Assembly (NCBI GenBank): GCA_015222295.1 | Contig: JADFUZ010000098.1 | Span: forward strand, 1-5,204 | DNA from: Chloroflexota bacterium | Lineage (GTDB): Bacteria; Chloroflexota; Dehalococcoidia; GIF9; AB-539-J10 | DNA length: 5,204 bases | Direction: 5' to 3' | Shown: in pieces, positions 1-4,367 of the stretch | Numbering within the stretch: the stretch's first letter is position 1 | Layout: the number at the start of each line of letters is the position of its first letter | The notes under the pieces: model-generated | The model's input: the letters and a program-made list of their open reading frames with translations, nothing else | Databases searched by the model: none | What the model was told of the DNA's origin: nothing | Position numbers and translations under genes: made by a program

Positions 1-165
1 GGAGTGGACGTGAGGTATATCCAGGAGTTGCTGGGACACGAGGACGTGCGGACGACGCAGCGGTACACACACGTGAGCGATCCCGCCAGGGTTCGCAGCC
101 CGTTGGACAAGTTAACGTTGAAAGAGGAAGGAGGTGTGTATGAGGTTGTGGAAGTACCCTTCTAG
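1..165 (+). CDS. intI: Integron integrase (tyrosine recombinase), C-terminal end only
   Basis: The window opens inside this gene; 54 codons and a TAG stop remain. Tyrosine recombinases cut and rejoin DNA through a tyrosine nucleophile. Visible here are the LLGH motif (residues 10-13, the second conserved histidine) and the nucleophile in QRYTHV (Tyr22). After it comes RVRSPLDKL, close to the GVRSPLD tail of IntI proteins and unlike the tail of XerC/XerD. That tail, with the attI-like repeats and attC sites downstream, is the reason for calling it IntI rather than a general phage integrase. The fragment lacks the catalytic Arg, Lys and HxxR residues and the additional IntI domain, so its activity and class cannot be judged. 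It reads in the same direction as the cassettes, opposite to the usual integron layout. Its stop overlaps the small ORF starting at 140. Confidence 0.75.
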   Translation, partial: GVDVRYIQELLGHEDVRTTQRYTHVSDPARVRSPLDKLTLKEEGGVYEVVEVPF

Positions 166-241
166 GGAGATGCGTGATATACGAACCAGTTCGCCTACCA
201 CGCGCGAGACGAGTGGTATACGAACAAGTTCGACTATTTGA
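140..241 (+). CDS. Small leader ORF across the attI region (33 aa)
   Basis: ATG at 140 follows a near-perfect Shine-Dalgarno sequence (AAGGAGGT, 128-135) with five bases between the core and the start. The frame runs 33 codons to TGA at 239-241. It overlaps the last 26 bases of intI in another frame and crosses both attI repeats, so the peptide contains IRTSS twice. The stop lies 3 bases before the GTTAGCC core site and 31 bases before the cassette 1 start. In class 1 integrons a similar short ORF in attI1 (ORF-11) raises translation of cassette genes lacking their own ribosome binding site; the same role is inferred here. The peptide matches no family I know. The ribosome binding site also falls in intI codons (EEGG), so it could be a coincidence. 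Confidence 0.4.
   Translation: MRLWKYPSREMRDIRTSSPTTRETSGIRTSSTI
175..193 (+). repeat. attI repeat 1, TGATATACGAACCAGTTCG
   Basis: Nineteen bases matching 214-232 at 17 positions, 39 bp apart start to start. The 3' half is a perfect dyad, CGAAC-CA-GTTCG (182-193). It may be an integrase-binding site, or an operator for a dimeric regulator. Confidence 0.7.
214..232 (+). repeat. attI repeat 2, TGGTATACGAACAAGTTCG
   Basis: Second copy of the repeat at 175-193, differing at 2 of 19 positions. It has the same dyad, CGAAC-AA-GTTCG (221-232), and ends 11 bp before the GTTAGCC core. Both differences leave the dyad arms untouched, which suggests that the arms are functional. Confidence 0.7.
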
Positions 242-272
242 GAGTTAGCCCGCTTCAGCACGAGTCAATGGA

Positions 273-944
273 ATGAAGTGCAAAATGCGACTTCTAGGCT
301 ACCTTGAGCAAATTCTTGAATGGCAGTGCAAGTTGGGCAGTCCAGTGCCGAATTCCCTCCAACCAGGGCTAAGCGAAACCAAAATCCTGACAGAGACTGG
401 GGGGCTTCCATTCCAAGTGTCCCGCGAGTTCATCGAACTCTATCGCTGGCGAAATGGAACTCGGCAGAATCAATCCTCGACAGACACAAGCTTCTTCGTG
501 TACCATCGGTTTCTCCCCCTAGAAGAAGCTCTCAACAATTTCAGAATGTGCTACAGCATTATGAAGGAGTTCTATGAGATAACGGATTGGGTTCTCACTT
601 TCCAAGACGCCGCGGGCGATGGATACGGTATCTTGGGCTGCGATGAAAGCCAAGAATCGACACCGGTCGCATTCCTTTTTGAAGGAGAAGGTGTCAACAT
701 TGCCTTTGAGGCCCTGACCAAGATGATGAAGACTGTAGTAGCGTGGTATGAGGAAGGTGTCTTCTCTACGGGGCACGATGGAGTTCTGGAGACAAACTTT
801 GTTCATATGGGCCAAGTGGCACACAGGTTGAATCCAAACATCCACTGTTGGAAACAGTATGTGGCATATTCCGAGTCGAATCGGCGCAGCCCATCGTCAG
901 CGAGTTGGATTCAACGAATCATGCGCGGGCTAACACGTCACTGA
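273..944 (+). CDS. SUKH (SMI1/KNR4) family immunity-like protein, integron cassette 1
   Basis: A 223-aa soluble protein with no signal peptide or membrane segment. The SMI1/KNR4 (SUKH) pattern covers about residues 28-165: LQPGLSETKI (29-38), FIELYRWRNGT (53-63), FLPLEEAL (80-87) and W..TFQDAAGDGYGILGCD (106-124). SUKH proteins are widespread bacterial immunity proteins that bind and neutralise polymorphic toxins; that role is inferred from the family. No toxin gene is next to it, so it would be an orphan immunity gene. It is the first cassette after attI, starting 29 bases past the core, and its TGA stop (942-944) lies within its attC, as is common in cassettes. No good ribosome binding site precedes ATG 273. 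ATG 285 is an in-frame alternative with a weak GAAG upstream, so the start is uncertain by four codons. The last ~50 residues lie beyond the recognisable domain. Confidence 0.85.
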   Translation: MKCKMRLLGYLEQILEWQCKLGSPVPNSLQPGLSETKILTETGGLPFQVSREFIELYRWRNGTRQNQSSTDTSFFVYHRFLPLEEALNNFRMCYSIMKEFYEITDWVLTFQDAAGDGYGILGCDESQESTPVAFLFEGEGVNIAFEALTKMMKTVVAWYEEGVFSTGHDGVLETNFVHMGQVAHRLNPNIHCWKQYVAYSESNRRSPSSASWIQRIMRGLTRH

Positions 945-1046
945 ACCCGACCGCCCTTTCGGGCGGGTTGTATCGGCGCACGTTTTGGATTGCTGGGAGC
1001 TTTGGTTAGGAATGGTGAAGCGGAAAAGCCGGGCGACGGGTTAGCT
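928..1046 (+). other. attC recombination site of cassette 1
   Basis: Inverse core GGCTAAC (928-934) and core GTTAGCT (1040-1046) enclose an imperfect inverted repeat. GCTAAC (929-934) pairs with GTTAGC (1040-1045), and CGTC (936-939) with GACG (1035-1038), with one unpaired position between them, as in the R and L boxes of an attC. If crossover falls after G1040, the excised circle would rejoin G to the cassette's own start TTAGCC (245-250), giving GTTAGCC, the exact 7-base complement of GGCTAAC. This agreement across 680 bases is strong evidence for both cassette ends. The length of 119 bp is within the attC range. Confidence 0.75.
946..969 (+). terminator. GC-rich hairpin inside attC, terminator-like without a U-tract
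   Basis: CCGCCC (951-956), loop TTTC and GGGCGG (961-966) form a perfect 6-bp stem just after the SUKH stop codon. Flanking bases can extend the pairing. No run of T follows, so it may simply be the internal stem of the attC, though it could also slow transcription. Confidence 0.4.
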
Positions 1047-1103
1047 CCATCCCGTTAGGCATCCCGATGCCTTGTTCATACTGAACCTCCATACAAGGAG
1101 ACG

Positions 1104-1304
1104 GTAAAACTACCAGATGAACAATGGTCAAGAATCCTGGGTTTCCTGCGAATGTGTCCCGACATATGTATCGGGAAGGAAGCGGACTGCCAACGTTTTG
1201 TCGAAGGCGTGCTCTAGATTATGCATAGCGGAGCACAGTGGCGCTCGCTGCCAGCAGAGTATGGTAAGTGGGACAGCGTATACAAACGCTTTGCTCGCTG
1301 GTGC
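1104..1304 (+). pseudogene. IS5-type transposase N-terminus, inactivated remnant
   Basis: Reading from 1104 gives KLPDEQWSRILGFLR, then FVEGVL, a TAG stop (1215-1217), and IMHSGAQWRSLPAEYGKW followed by VYKRFARWC. This matches the N-terminal region of IS5-family transposases, in which the stop position is normally Trp (VLWIMHSG), one base away (TGG to TAG). No ATG, GTG or TTG precedes the first homologous codon in frame; GTA (1104-1106) occupies the likely start, just after AAGGAG (1095-1100). Similarity ends near RWC (1304), and the catalytic DDE domain is absent. The gene is therefore dead three ways: no start, a nonsense codon and a 3' truncation. No clear inverted repeats of an intact element are visible. 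It sits in the disordered part of the array, just after the cassette 1 attC. Confidence 0.85.
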
Positions 1305-1334
1305 TATCATCTGGCTACGCTAAAAACGTCAACA

Positions 1335-1357
1335 CAACCGAGTCTAAACTCGAGTTG
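1335..1357 (+). promoter_or_regulatory. Hairpin just upstream of the ribosome binding site at 1363
   Basis: CAACCGAGT (1335-1343), loop CTAA and ACTCG-A-GTTG (1348-1357) form a 9-bp stem with one bulged A. It ends 5 bases before the AAGGAG of the next gene. It could affect translation or be a relic of an earlier cassette end; the outer arms CAAC and GTTG resemble half of an attC core pair. Confidence 0.35.
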
Positions 1358-1375
1358 CAGAAAAGGAGAATAGAA

Positions 1376-2155
1376 ATGCCTGAAATAACCATAAGCGCGG
1401 AAAAAGAGCTTCTATTAGCGATAGGAGGCATTTTGCAGGAGGACACAACCGCATCAAGACGAACTCTGGCGGGCACCCTAGAAAGGTACAAAAGAGAAAT
1501 CGCGATTTCGGCGGAGGAGGATAAGTGGGGCACCTGGCTCGAGGGAGCGATGGATGCTATTTCAGAGGCAGTGGCAGTTTGGTCCACACAGGTGACATTT
1601 GTGGACGTGACAATCAATTCGCTCATTGCCGTCGGACAACCAGGAACACTCGATGGCCCGAGCCTAAATCCTCAATTAAGCTCTTTGATGGTAACCAGGG
1701 AGGTTCCGGAGAATATTGCAGAAAAACTGTCGAATGTGATTGCCAATCTTTGGGAAGATTGGCAGTCGAAAGTGGTTATTCCCGGACTTCCTTGGTATCC
1801 ATCTTTTATGGCCTATCCGGGGCCGCTTGCTCCTCCAACTCCCAATATACCGACCCCCCTCATTGCCTTAGGTAGTTCAGGAATGGCTAGTGTAACTAGT
1901 GACCAAGTAATCCTTGAGAAATTAGGAGCGGAATTGGGGTCACTGGCAAATACTGAAGGAGCGGTTAATAACCTCGAACACTTTTCCCTATCATTTTCGA
2001 TACGATTTCTTAACTGGAGCACGACCACTATGGTTCAAAACGTTATAGGGCAGGGACCGATTCCGATCTATGCTCCCCCATACGTCAATGCAGGTCCGGT
2101 TGTAATGGGGAACGTAATCTCCGCGCCTGGCGTGTTAATTGGACCGAGGTTCTAG
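1376..2155 (+). CDS. Conserved-looking hypothetical protein, proline/glycine-rich (259 aa)
   Basis: I do not recognise this gene. ATG 1376 is chosen because AAGGAG (1363-1368) sits 7 bases upstream; the frame opens earlier, but only through the transposase remnant. Residues 1-85 look helical and charged. A W..W-rich segment (NLWEDWQSKVVIPGLPWYPSF, in part 124-144) leads into a Pro-rich stretch (PGPLAPPTPNIPTPL, 148-162). The C-terminus is rich in Gly, Pro and Tyr (GQGPIPIYAPPYV, 225-237) and ends GVLIGPRF. There is no signal peptide or clear membrane helix. The two proline motifs recall phage-tail or contractile-injection accessory proteins, but that is an impression only. The stop codon touches the reverse-transcriptase remnant at 2155, so the original C-terminus may have been cut by that junction. 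No attC of its own is visible. Confidence 0.7.
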   Translation: MPEITISAEKELLLAIGGILQEDTTASRRTLAGTLERYKREIAISAEEDKWGTWLEGAMDAISEAVAVWSTQVTFVDVTINSLIAVGQPGTLDGPSLNPQLSSLMVTREVPENIAEKLSNVIANLWEDWQSKVVIPGLPWYPSFMAYPGPLAPPTPNIPTPLIALGSSGMASVTSDQVILEKLGAELGSLANTEGAVNNLEHFSLSFSIRFLNWSTTTMVQNVIGQGPIPIYAPPYVNAGPVVMGNVISAPGVLIGPRF

Positions 2156-2390
2156 ATCTGCTCGGCTTTGCAGGCCCAAAGAGCGAAGCGGAAGAAATCA
2201 AGAGTCAAATTGGAACTTTCCAACGAGAAGACCTTGATTACTCACGCCACAGACAACGCCGTTCGCTTTCTCGGTTATGAAATTGTCAGCCAACAGGCCA
2301 ATGACAAACTCGACTGTCGTAAACGCTGGAGCGTCAATGGTCATATTGGCTTGCGACTCCCTCTGGACGTACTGGAAGCGCACTGCTACA
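2155..2390 (+). pseudogene. Group II intron reverse transcriptase/maturase fragment
   Basis: Frame 2155 reads DLLGFAGPKSEAEEIK, matching the stretch right after the YADD catalytic motif of group II intron reverse transcriptases. The match continues in the next frame from about 2207 as KLELSNEKTLITHATDNAVRFLGYEI, then VNGHIGLRLPLDVLEAHC. About 75 residues survive. The catalytic YADD core, the rest of the thumb and domain X are missing. The frame change near 2200, and the absence of the usual linker between EEIK and KLELS, suggest a small internal deletion. No intron RNA domain V hairpin was found nearby. Group II introns of the IIC-attC type target attC sites, which may explain its presence, but the fragment is too short to assign a class. 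Confidence 0.85.
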
Positions 2391-2821
2391 GCCAATTCGC
2401 TGAACGCGAACAGGAACAGAAACCCACGGCGAACTTTCTTCAACATATCGTACTACCGTTAATTAGCACCACGTTCTTGGTGGACAAGAAACCAGCTACT
2501 TCTCGTTCGCGGTGGAATAAACATGGCGCAATCCTGGGGGGTCTCATAGGCATGGTTGGAGCTTCTTCAACCTTGTTGCTGCAAAGTATTGGCTTCTACG
2601 CTTTGGGAGGAAGGGAAACTACTTTAAGAGAACTCGGCTTGCCAGTTTCTGCTGTACCCCCGGCGATAGTGTTTTGGGATAGTGTTCTGCTAATACCATT
2701 GCAGCTGTTTTTGATAGGTGTAAGCATGCTGGCTGGAGTAACGGGTGCTGTATTAAGTGGCAAACGCCCTGATTGGGGCGAAAACGCCGCGGAGATAGAG
2801 GTAGATTGCCCTCACCCGTAA
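2168..2821 (+). CDS. Chimeric ORF: reverse-transcriptase remnant joined to a two-helix membrane protein
   Basis: The frame is open from just after TAG 2155 to TAA 2821; with the TTG start it gives 217 aa. Residues 13-74 are the reverse-transcriptase fossil and were probably not part of the original gene. From about residue 90 it is a different protein with two likely membrane helices, GAILGGLIGMVGASSTLLLQ (120-139) onward and VFWDSVLLIPLQLFLIGVSM (168-187) onward, a short loop between them and a polar tail. I do not recognise the membrane part. The true start is unknown: TTG 2477, GTG 2480 or ATG 2552 (the last leaving 89 aa) are possible, none with a convincing ribosome binding site. The stop lies 37 bases before the attC at 2859, so this was probably the gene of that cassette, with its 5' end replaced by intron sequence. 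Confidence 0.5.
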   Translation: MQAQRAKRKKSRVKLELSNEKTLITHATDNAVRFLGYEIVSQQANDKLDCRKRWSVNGHIGLRLPLDVLEAHCYSQFAEREQEQKPTANFLQHIVLPLISTTFLVDKKPATSRSRWNKHGAILGGLIGMVGASSTLLLQSIGFYALGGRETTLRELGLPVSAVPPAIVFWDSVLLIPLQLFLIGVSMLAGVTGAVLSGKRPDWGENAAEIEVDCPHP

Positions 2822-2858
2822 CCCCTCTATGAAGCTGCTAAATGCAATTCGTGATGGT

Positions 2859-2935
2859 GCCCAACGACGGCGTGCAGCGGACTAGCTTCGCCTCGCTGCG
2901 CTCGGCTCGCCAGCCGCTGACGCCGACCGTTGGGC
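2859..2935 (+). other. attC recombination site, canonical
   Basis: Inverse core GCCCAAC (2859-2865) and core GTTGGGC (2929-2935) fit RYYYAAC and GTTRRRY exactly and pair over all 7 bases. Inside, CGGCGT (2868-2873) pairs with ACGCCG (2920-2925), G2874 is an unpaired extra base, and CAGCGG (2875-2880) pairs with CCGCTG (2914-2919). Core boxes, spacer, inner boxes and an extrahelical base are the hallmarks of an attC. The length is 77 bp. Expected crossover is between G2929 and T2930, so the next cassette starts at 2930. Confidence 0.93.
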
Positions 2936-2969
2936 TGCTGCTCGCTTCGCTCGGGACTCGGCTTCACCT

Positions 2970-3003
2970 CGCCCCACTGCGGCGCGTCCGCAGCTCGGGG
3001 GCG
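2970..3003 (+). promoter_or_regulatory. Nested GC-rich hairpin in the leader of the hydrolase-like gene
   Basis: Outer arms CGCCCC (2970-2975) and GGGGCG (2998-3003) enclose inner arms CTGCGG (2977-2982) and CCGCAG (2988-2993), loop CGCGT. It lies 48 bases before the start codon. No T-tract follows, so it is not a standard terminator. It may be a remnant of cassette-end DNA or a structured leader. Confidence 0.45.
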
Positions 3004-3051
3004 ACTCATCTATCCCATATACTCGGAGGCTCGCCAGCAAAGGAGTTGAAG

Positions 3052-3807
3052 ATGAAAAAAGTCGGGACAGGAGTGCTAATCATCTTAGGAGTTGGTTTGT
3101 TGGTCTGGCTGAACTACGCCTTCTTCACCGGAAAAATCATGGGCCTGCCGCCGGAAGTGAAGGCCGCCCTGCAAAGCGATGACGAGGTGGAAGTCGCCCT
3201 GCTGGAAGACGATTCGTGGCTGGTGATGACTCCCGCCAAGATCGCTCCCACCACCGGGCTGGTCCTCTACCCAGAGGGGCACAGGGACATCCGCAGCTAT
3301 GCCCTCATCAGTCGGGAAATTGCACGGCAGGGTTTCCAGGTGGTGTTCCTGTCGCGGCGTTTGGAGATAGAATACTCTGAAGCTAAGGAGCAGCAACGCA
3401 TTGAAGCTGTTATGACAGCCTATCCTCAGATCGAAAGCTGGGTCGTGGGCGGGCATACCTGGGGTGGGCAGGTTGGGGTAGACTACGCTGCCAACCATCC
3501 AGATCGCGTCGCTGGGGTTGTGCTGTGGGCGGGAAGAATGGATGGAACCACCAGCCTCGCCAACAGCAACCTGCCAGTGCTGATGGTCTACGGCACCTGG
3601 GATGATGAGAACGTCAATCTAGTTGCCAGCAACAAGCCCTTCCTGCCGGAGCACACCGTCTGGGTGATGATCGAAGGGGGAAACCGGGCGCAGTTCGCCA
3701 ATTATGGGCCGATGCCTGCGGATGCAGTCGCGACCATCAGCAGCGAATCGCAGCAAGCCCAAGCAGCTGCCGCCACCATTGAATTTCTAAGCAGCTTGTC
3801 AGAATGA
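3052..3807 (+). CDS. Membrane-anchored alpha/beta-hydrolase-fold protein, probable pseudoenzyme
   Basis: ATG 3052 follows AAAGGAG (3039-3045) at 6 bases; 251 aa. An N-terminal helix (VGTGVLIILGVGLLVWLNYAF, within residues 4-24, after MKK) is a signal anchor, placing the rest outside the membrane. The body resembles the alpha/beta hydrolase_5 family: LVLYPEGHRD (70-79), GFQVVFLSRRL (94-104), SWVVGGHTWGG (129-139), HPDRVAGVVLWAG (149-161), PVLMVYGTWDD (175-185) and IEGGNRAQFANYGP (207-220). In this family the nucleophile elbow is usually GGHSLGG and the late motif EGGNHAQF. Here the serine is Thr136 and the catalytic histidine is Arg212, so normal hydrolase activity looks unlikely; Asp184/185 remain. 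The gene is alone in the cassette starting at 2930. No matching attC is found after its stop. Confidence 0.85.
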   Translation: MKKVGTGVLIILGVGLLVWLNYAFFTGKIMGLPPEVKAALQSDDEVEVALLEDDSWLVMTPAKIAPTTGLVLYPEGHRDIRSYALISREIARQGFQVVFLSRRLEIEYSEAKEQQRIEAVMTAYPQIESWVVGGHTWGGQVGVDYAANHPDRVAGVVLWAGRMDGTTSLANSNLPVLMVYGTWDDENVNLVASNKPFLPEHTVWVMIEGGNRAQFANYGPMPADAVATISSESQQAQAAAATIEFLSSLSE

Positions 3808-4170
3808 CGAATTGCCACCTACGGCGAGCTTATGGCAAGAATCTGGAAGTAGTGGAACCGAACTACGCGCTATATCAAAGTGGTTGAATAGATCAACAGG
3901 TCAACGTCCTTGTGATCCGGATACCGCCGCTCAAGTCACGGTGGACCGGGGCCTCGCAACCCCGACTCCCACTACCGAACCACACGGCGGGATCCGTGAG
4001 GGGCAGCCAGGCAACTGACTGTTCTACCTCGACGGCCGTGGCCTCACAAGTTCGGCTATCAGCGAGATCCTGGACCCCCGTTACCCAAATTGACATACGT
4101 CCTGCTCTTTGTACTAGATTCTACTCCACCTCGCCCGCCCGTGCAAATCCCGGCGTGAGCAACAGTGAGA
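3808..4170. other. Region without a recognisable gene
   Basis: About 360 bases, fairly GC-rich, with open frames only in patterns I judge non-coding (low-complexity Ser/Thr/Pro/Arg translations, no ribosome binding sites). A short frame ending SSAISEILDPRYPN (stop at 4091) looks protein-like but is cut by a stop upstream, so it could be a gene relic. A small hairpin CGGGG/CCCCG lies near 3948-3965. The attC expected for the 2930 cassette (inverse core near GCCCAAC) is absent, so this stretch probably replaced it. Confidence 0.5.
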
Positions 4171-4172
4171 CG

Positions 4173-4209
4173 AGACCGCCTCGACTAACGATTGGGGCGG
4201 TCTTATTTT
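4173..4209 (+). terminator. Rho-independent terminator
   Basis: AGACCGCC (4173-4180) pairs with GGCGGTCT (4196-4203) over 8 bp across a 15-base loop, which can fold further (TCG/CGA). It is followed by TATTTT (4204-4209). It would end + strand transcripts from the upstream array before the promoter that starts at its tail. Confidence 0.7.
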
Positions 4210-4236
4210 GACTTCTCCCCAAGGCTGCACTATACT
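4208..4236 (+). promoter_or_regulatory. Sigma-70-type promoter, TTGACT-N17-TATACT
   Basis: The -35 box TTGACT (4208-4213) and -10 box TATACT (4231-4236) each match consensus at 5 of 6 positions, with the optimal 17-bp spacing. Transcription would start near 4243, giving a leader of about 140 bases before ATG 4386. The -35 box overlaps the T-rich tail of the terminator upstream, so one transcription unit ends where the next begins. Confidence 0.7.
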
Positions 4237-4248
4237 ACTCGGGATGTG

Positions 4249-4291
4249 ATCTGGGCTTAAGCGTTAACAGATCTGCAATCGGCACCCAGAT
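4249..4291 (+). promoter_or_regulatory. Leader hairpin just after the predicted transcription start
   Basis: ATCTGGG (4249-4255) and CCCAGAT (4285-4291) are perfect 7-bp arms around a 29-base loop. An alternative pairing, GATCTG (4248-4253) with CAGATC (4269-4274), shares the left arm, so the two structures exclude each other. Such competing pairs can act as a switch, but no known riboswitch class or RNA family is recognised. Confidence 0.45.
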
Positions 4292-4360
4292 GGGGCTACT
4301 ATACAGATGCGTCATAGTGTGCTCCAGGAAGCGGCAAAAGCAGGTTCTTCGTACTCATAT

Positions 4361-4367
4361 GTTAGCC
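4361..4367 (+). other. Possible cassette boundary (GTTAGCC core)
   Basis: GTTAGCC is identical to the core at 244-250 and lies 18 bases before ATG 4386, a normal distance for a cassette gene. A full attC ending here is not clear. The best left arm I can pair with it starts near 4161 (AACA, TGAG, ACGA, GA, CC blocks) but needs several bulges and a span of about 210 bp, too long for a typical attC. A 7-base match is weak evidence alone. Confidence 0.3.

Larger units (their letters stand above)
166..250 (+). other. Probable attI site (integron primary recombination site)
   Basis: This stretch lies between the integrase gene and the first cassette. It holds two 19-bp direct repeats (175-193, 214-232), which resemble the paired integrase-binding repeats of known attI sites. 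It ends with the core site GTTAGCC (244-250; consensus GTTRRRY with one mismatch). The expected crossover is between G244 and T245. The call rests on position, the core and the match of this core to the inverse core of the downstream attC; the outer limits are approximate. Confidence 0.6.

Noticed and set aside
182..232. LexA (SOS) boxes
   Set aside because: The Gram-positive-type box is GAAC-N4-GTTC; here the gap is N2, and the sites lie after the integrase gene rather than before it.
519..845. 108-aa minus-strand frame
   Set aside because: It is antisense to the SUKH gene, which has clear family motifs in the plus frame.
1005..1011. GTTAGGA as the core site of the cassette 1 attC
   Set aside because: Only CTAAC/GTTAG pairs with the inverse core, and its flank does not pair; GTTAGCT at 1040 pairs further through GACG/CGTC.
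1268..1375. In-frame extension of the 259-aa gene back to ATG 1268
   Set aside because: The extension reads the transposase remnant in a wrong frame, while ATG 1376 has AAGGAG at 7 bases.
2842..3051. In-frame extension of the hydrolase-like ORF back to ATG 2842
   Set aside because: It translates the attC and its hairpin-rich flank; ATG 3052 has a good ribosome binding site and begins a signal anchor.
4138..4164. tRNA T-arm-like sequence (TGCAAATCCCGG)
   Set aside because: The arms on either side do not pair as a T stem and no anticodon arm or acceptor stem is found.
3893..4211. Overlapping frames on both strands (67 aa minus, 99 aa plus)
   Set aside because: Low-complexity translations without ribosome binding sites or family features; the plus frame runs through the terminator.
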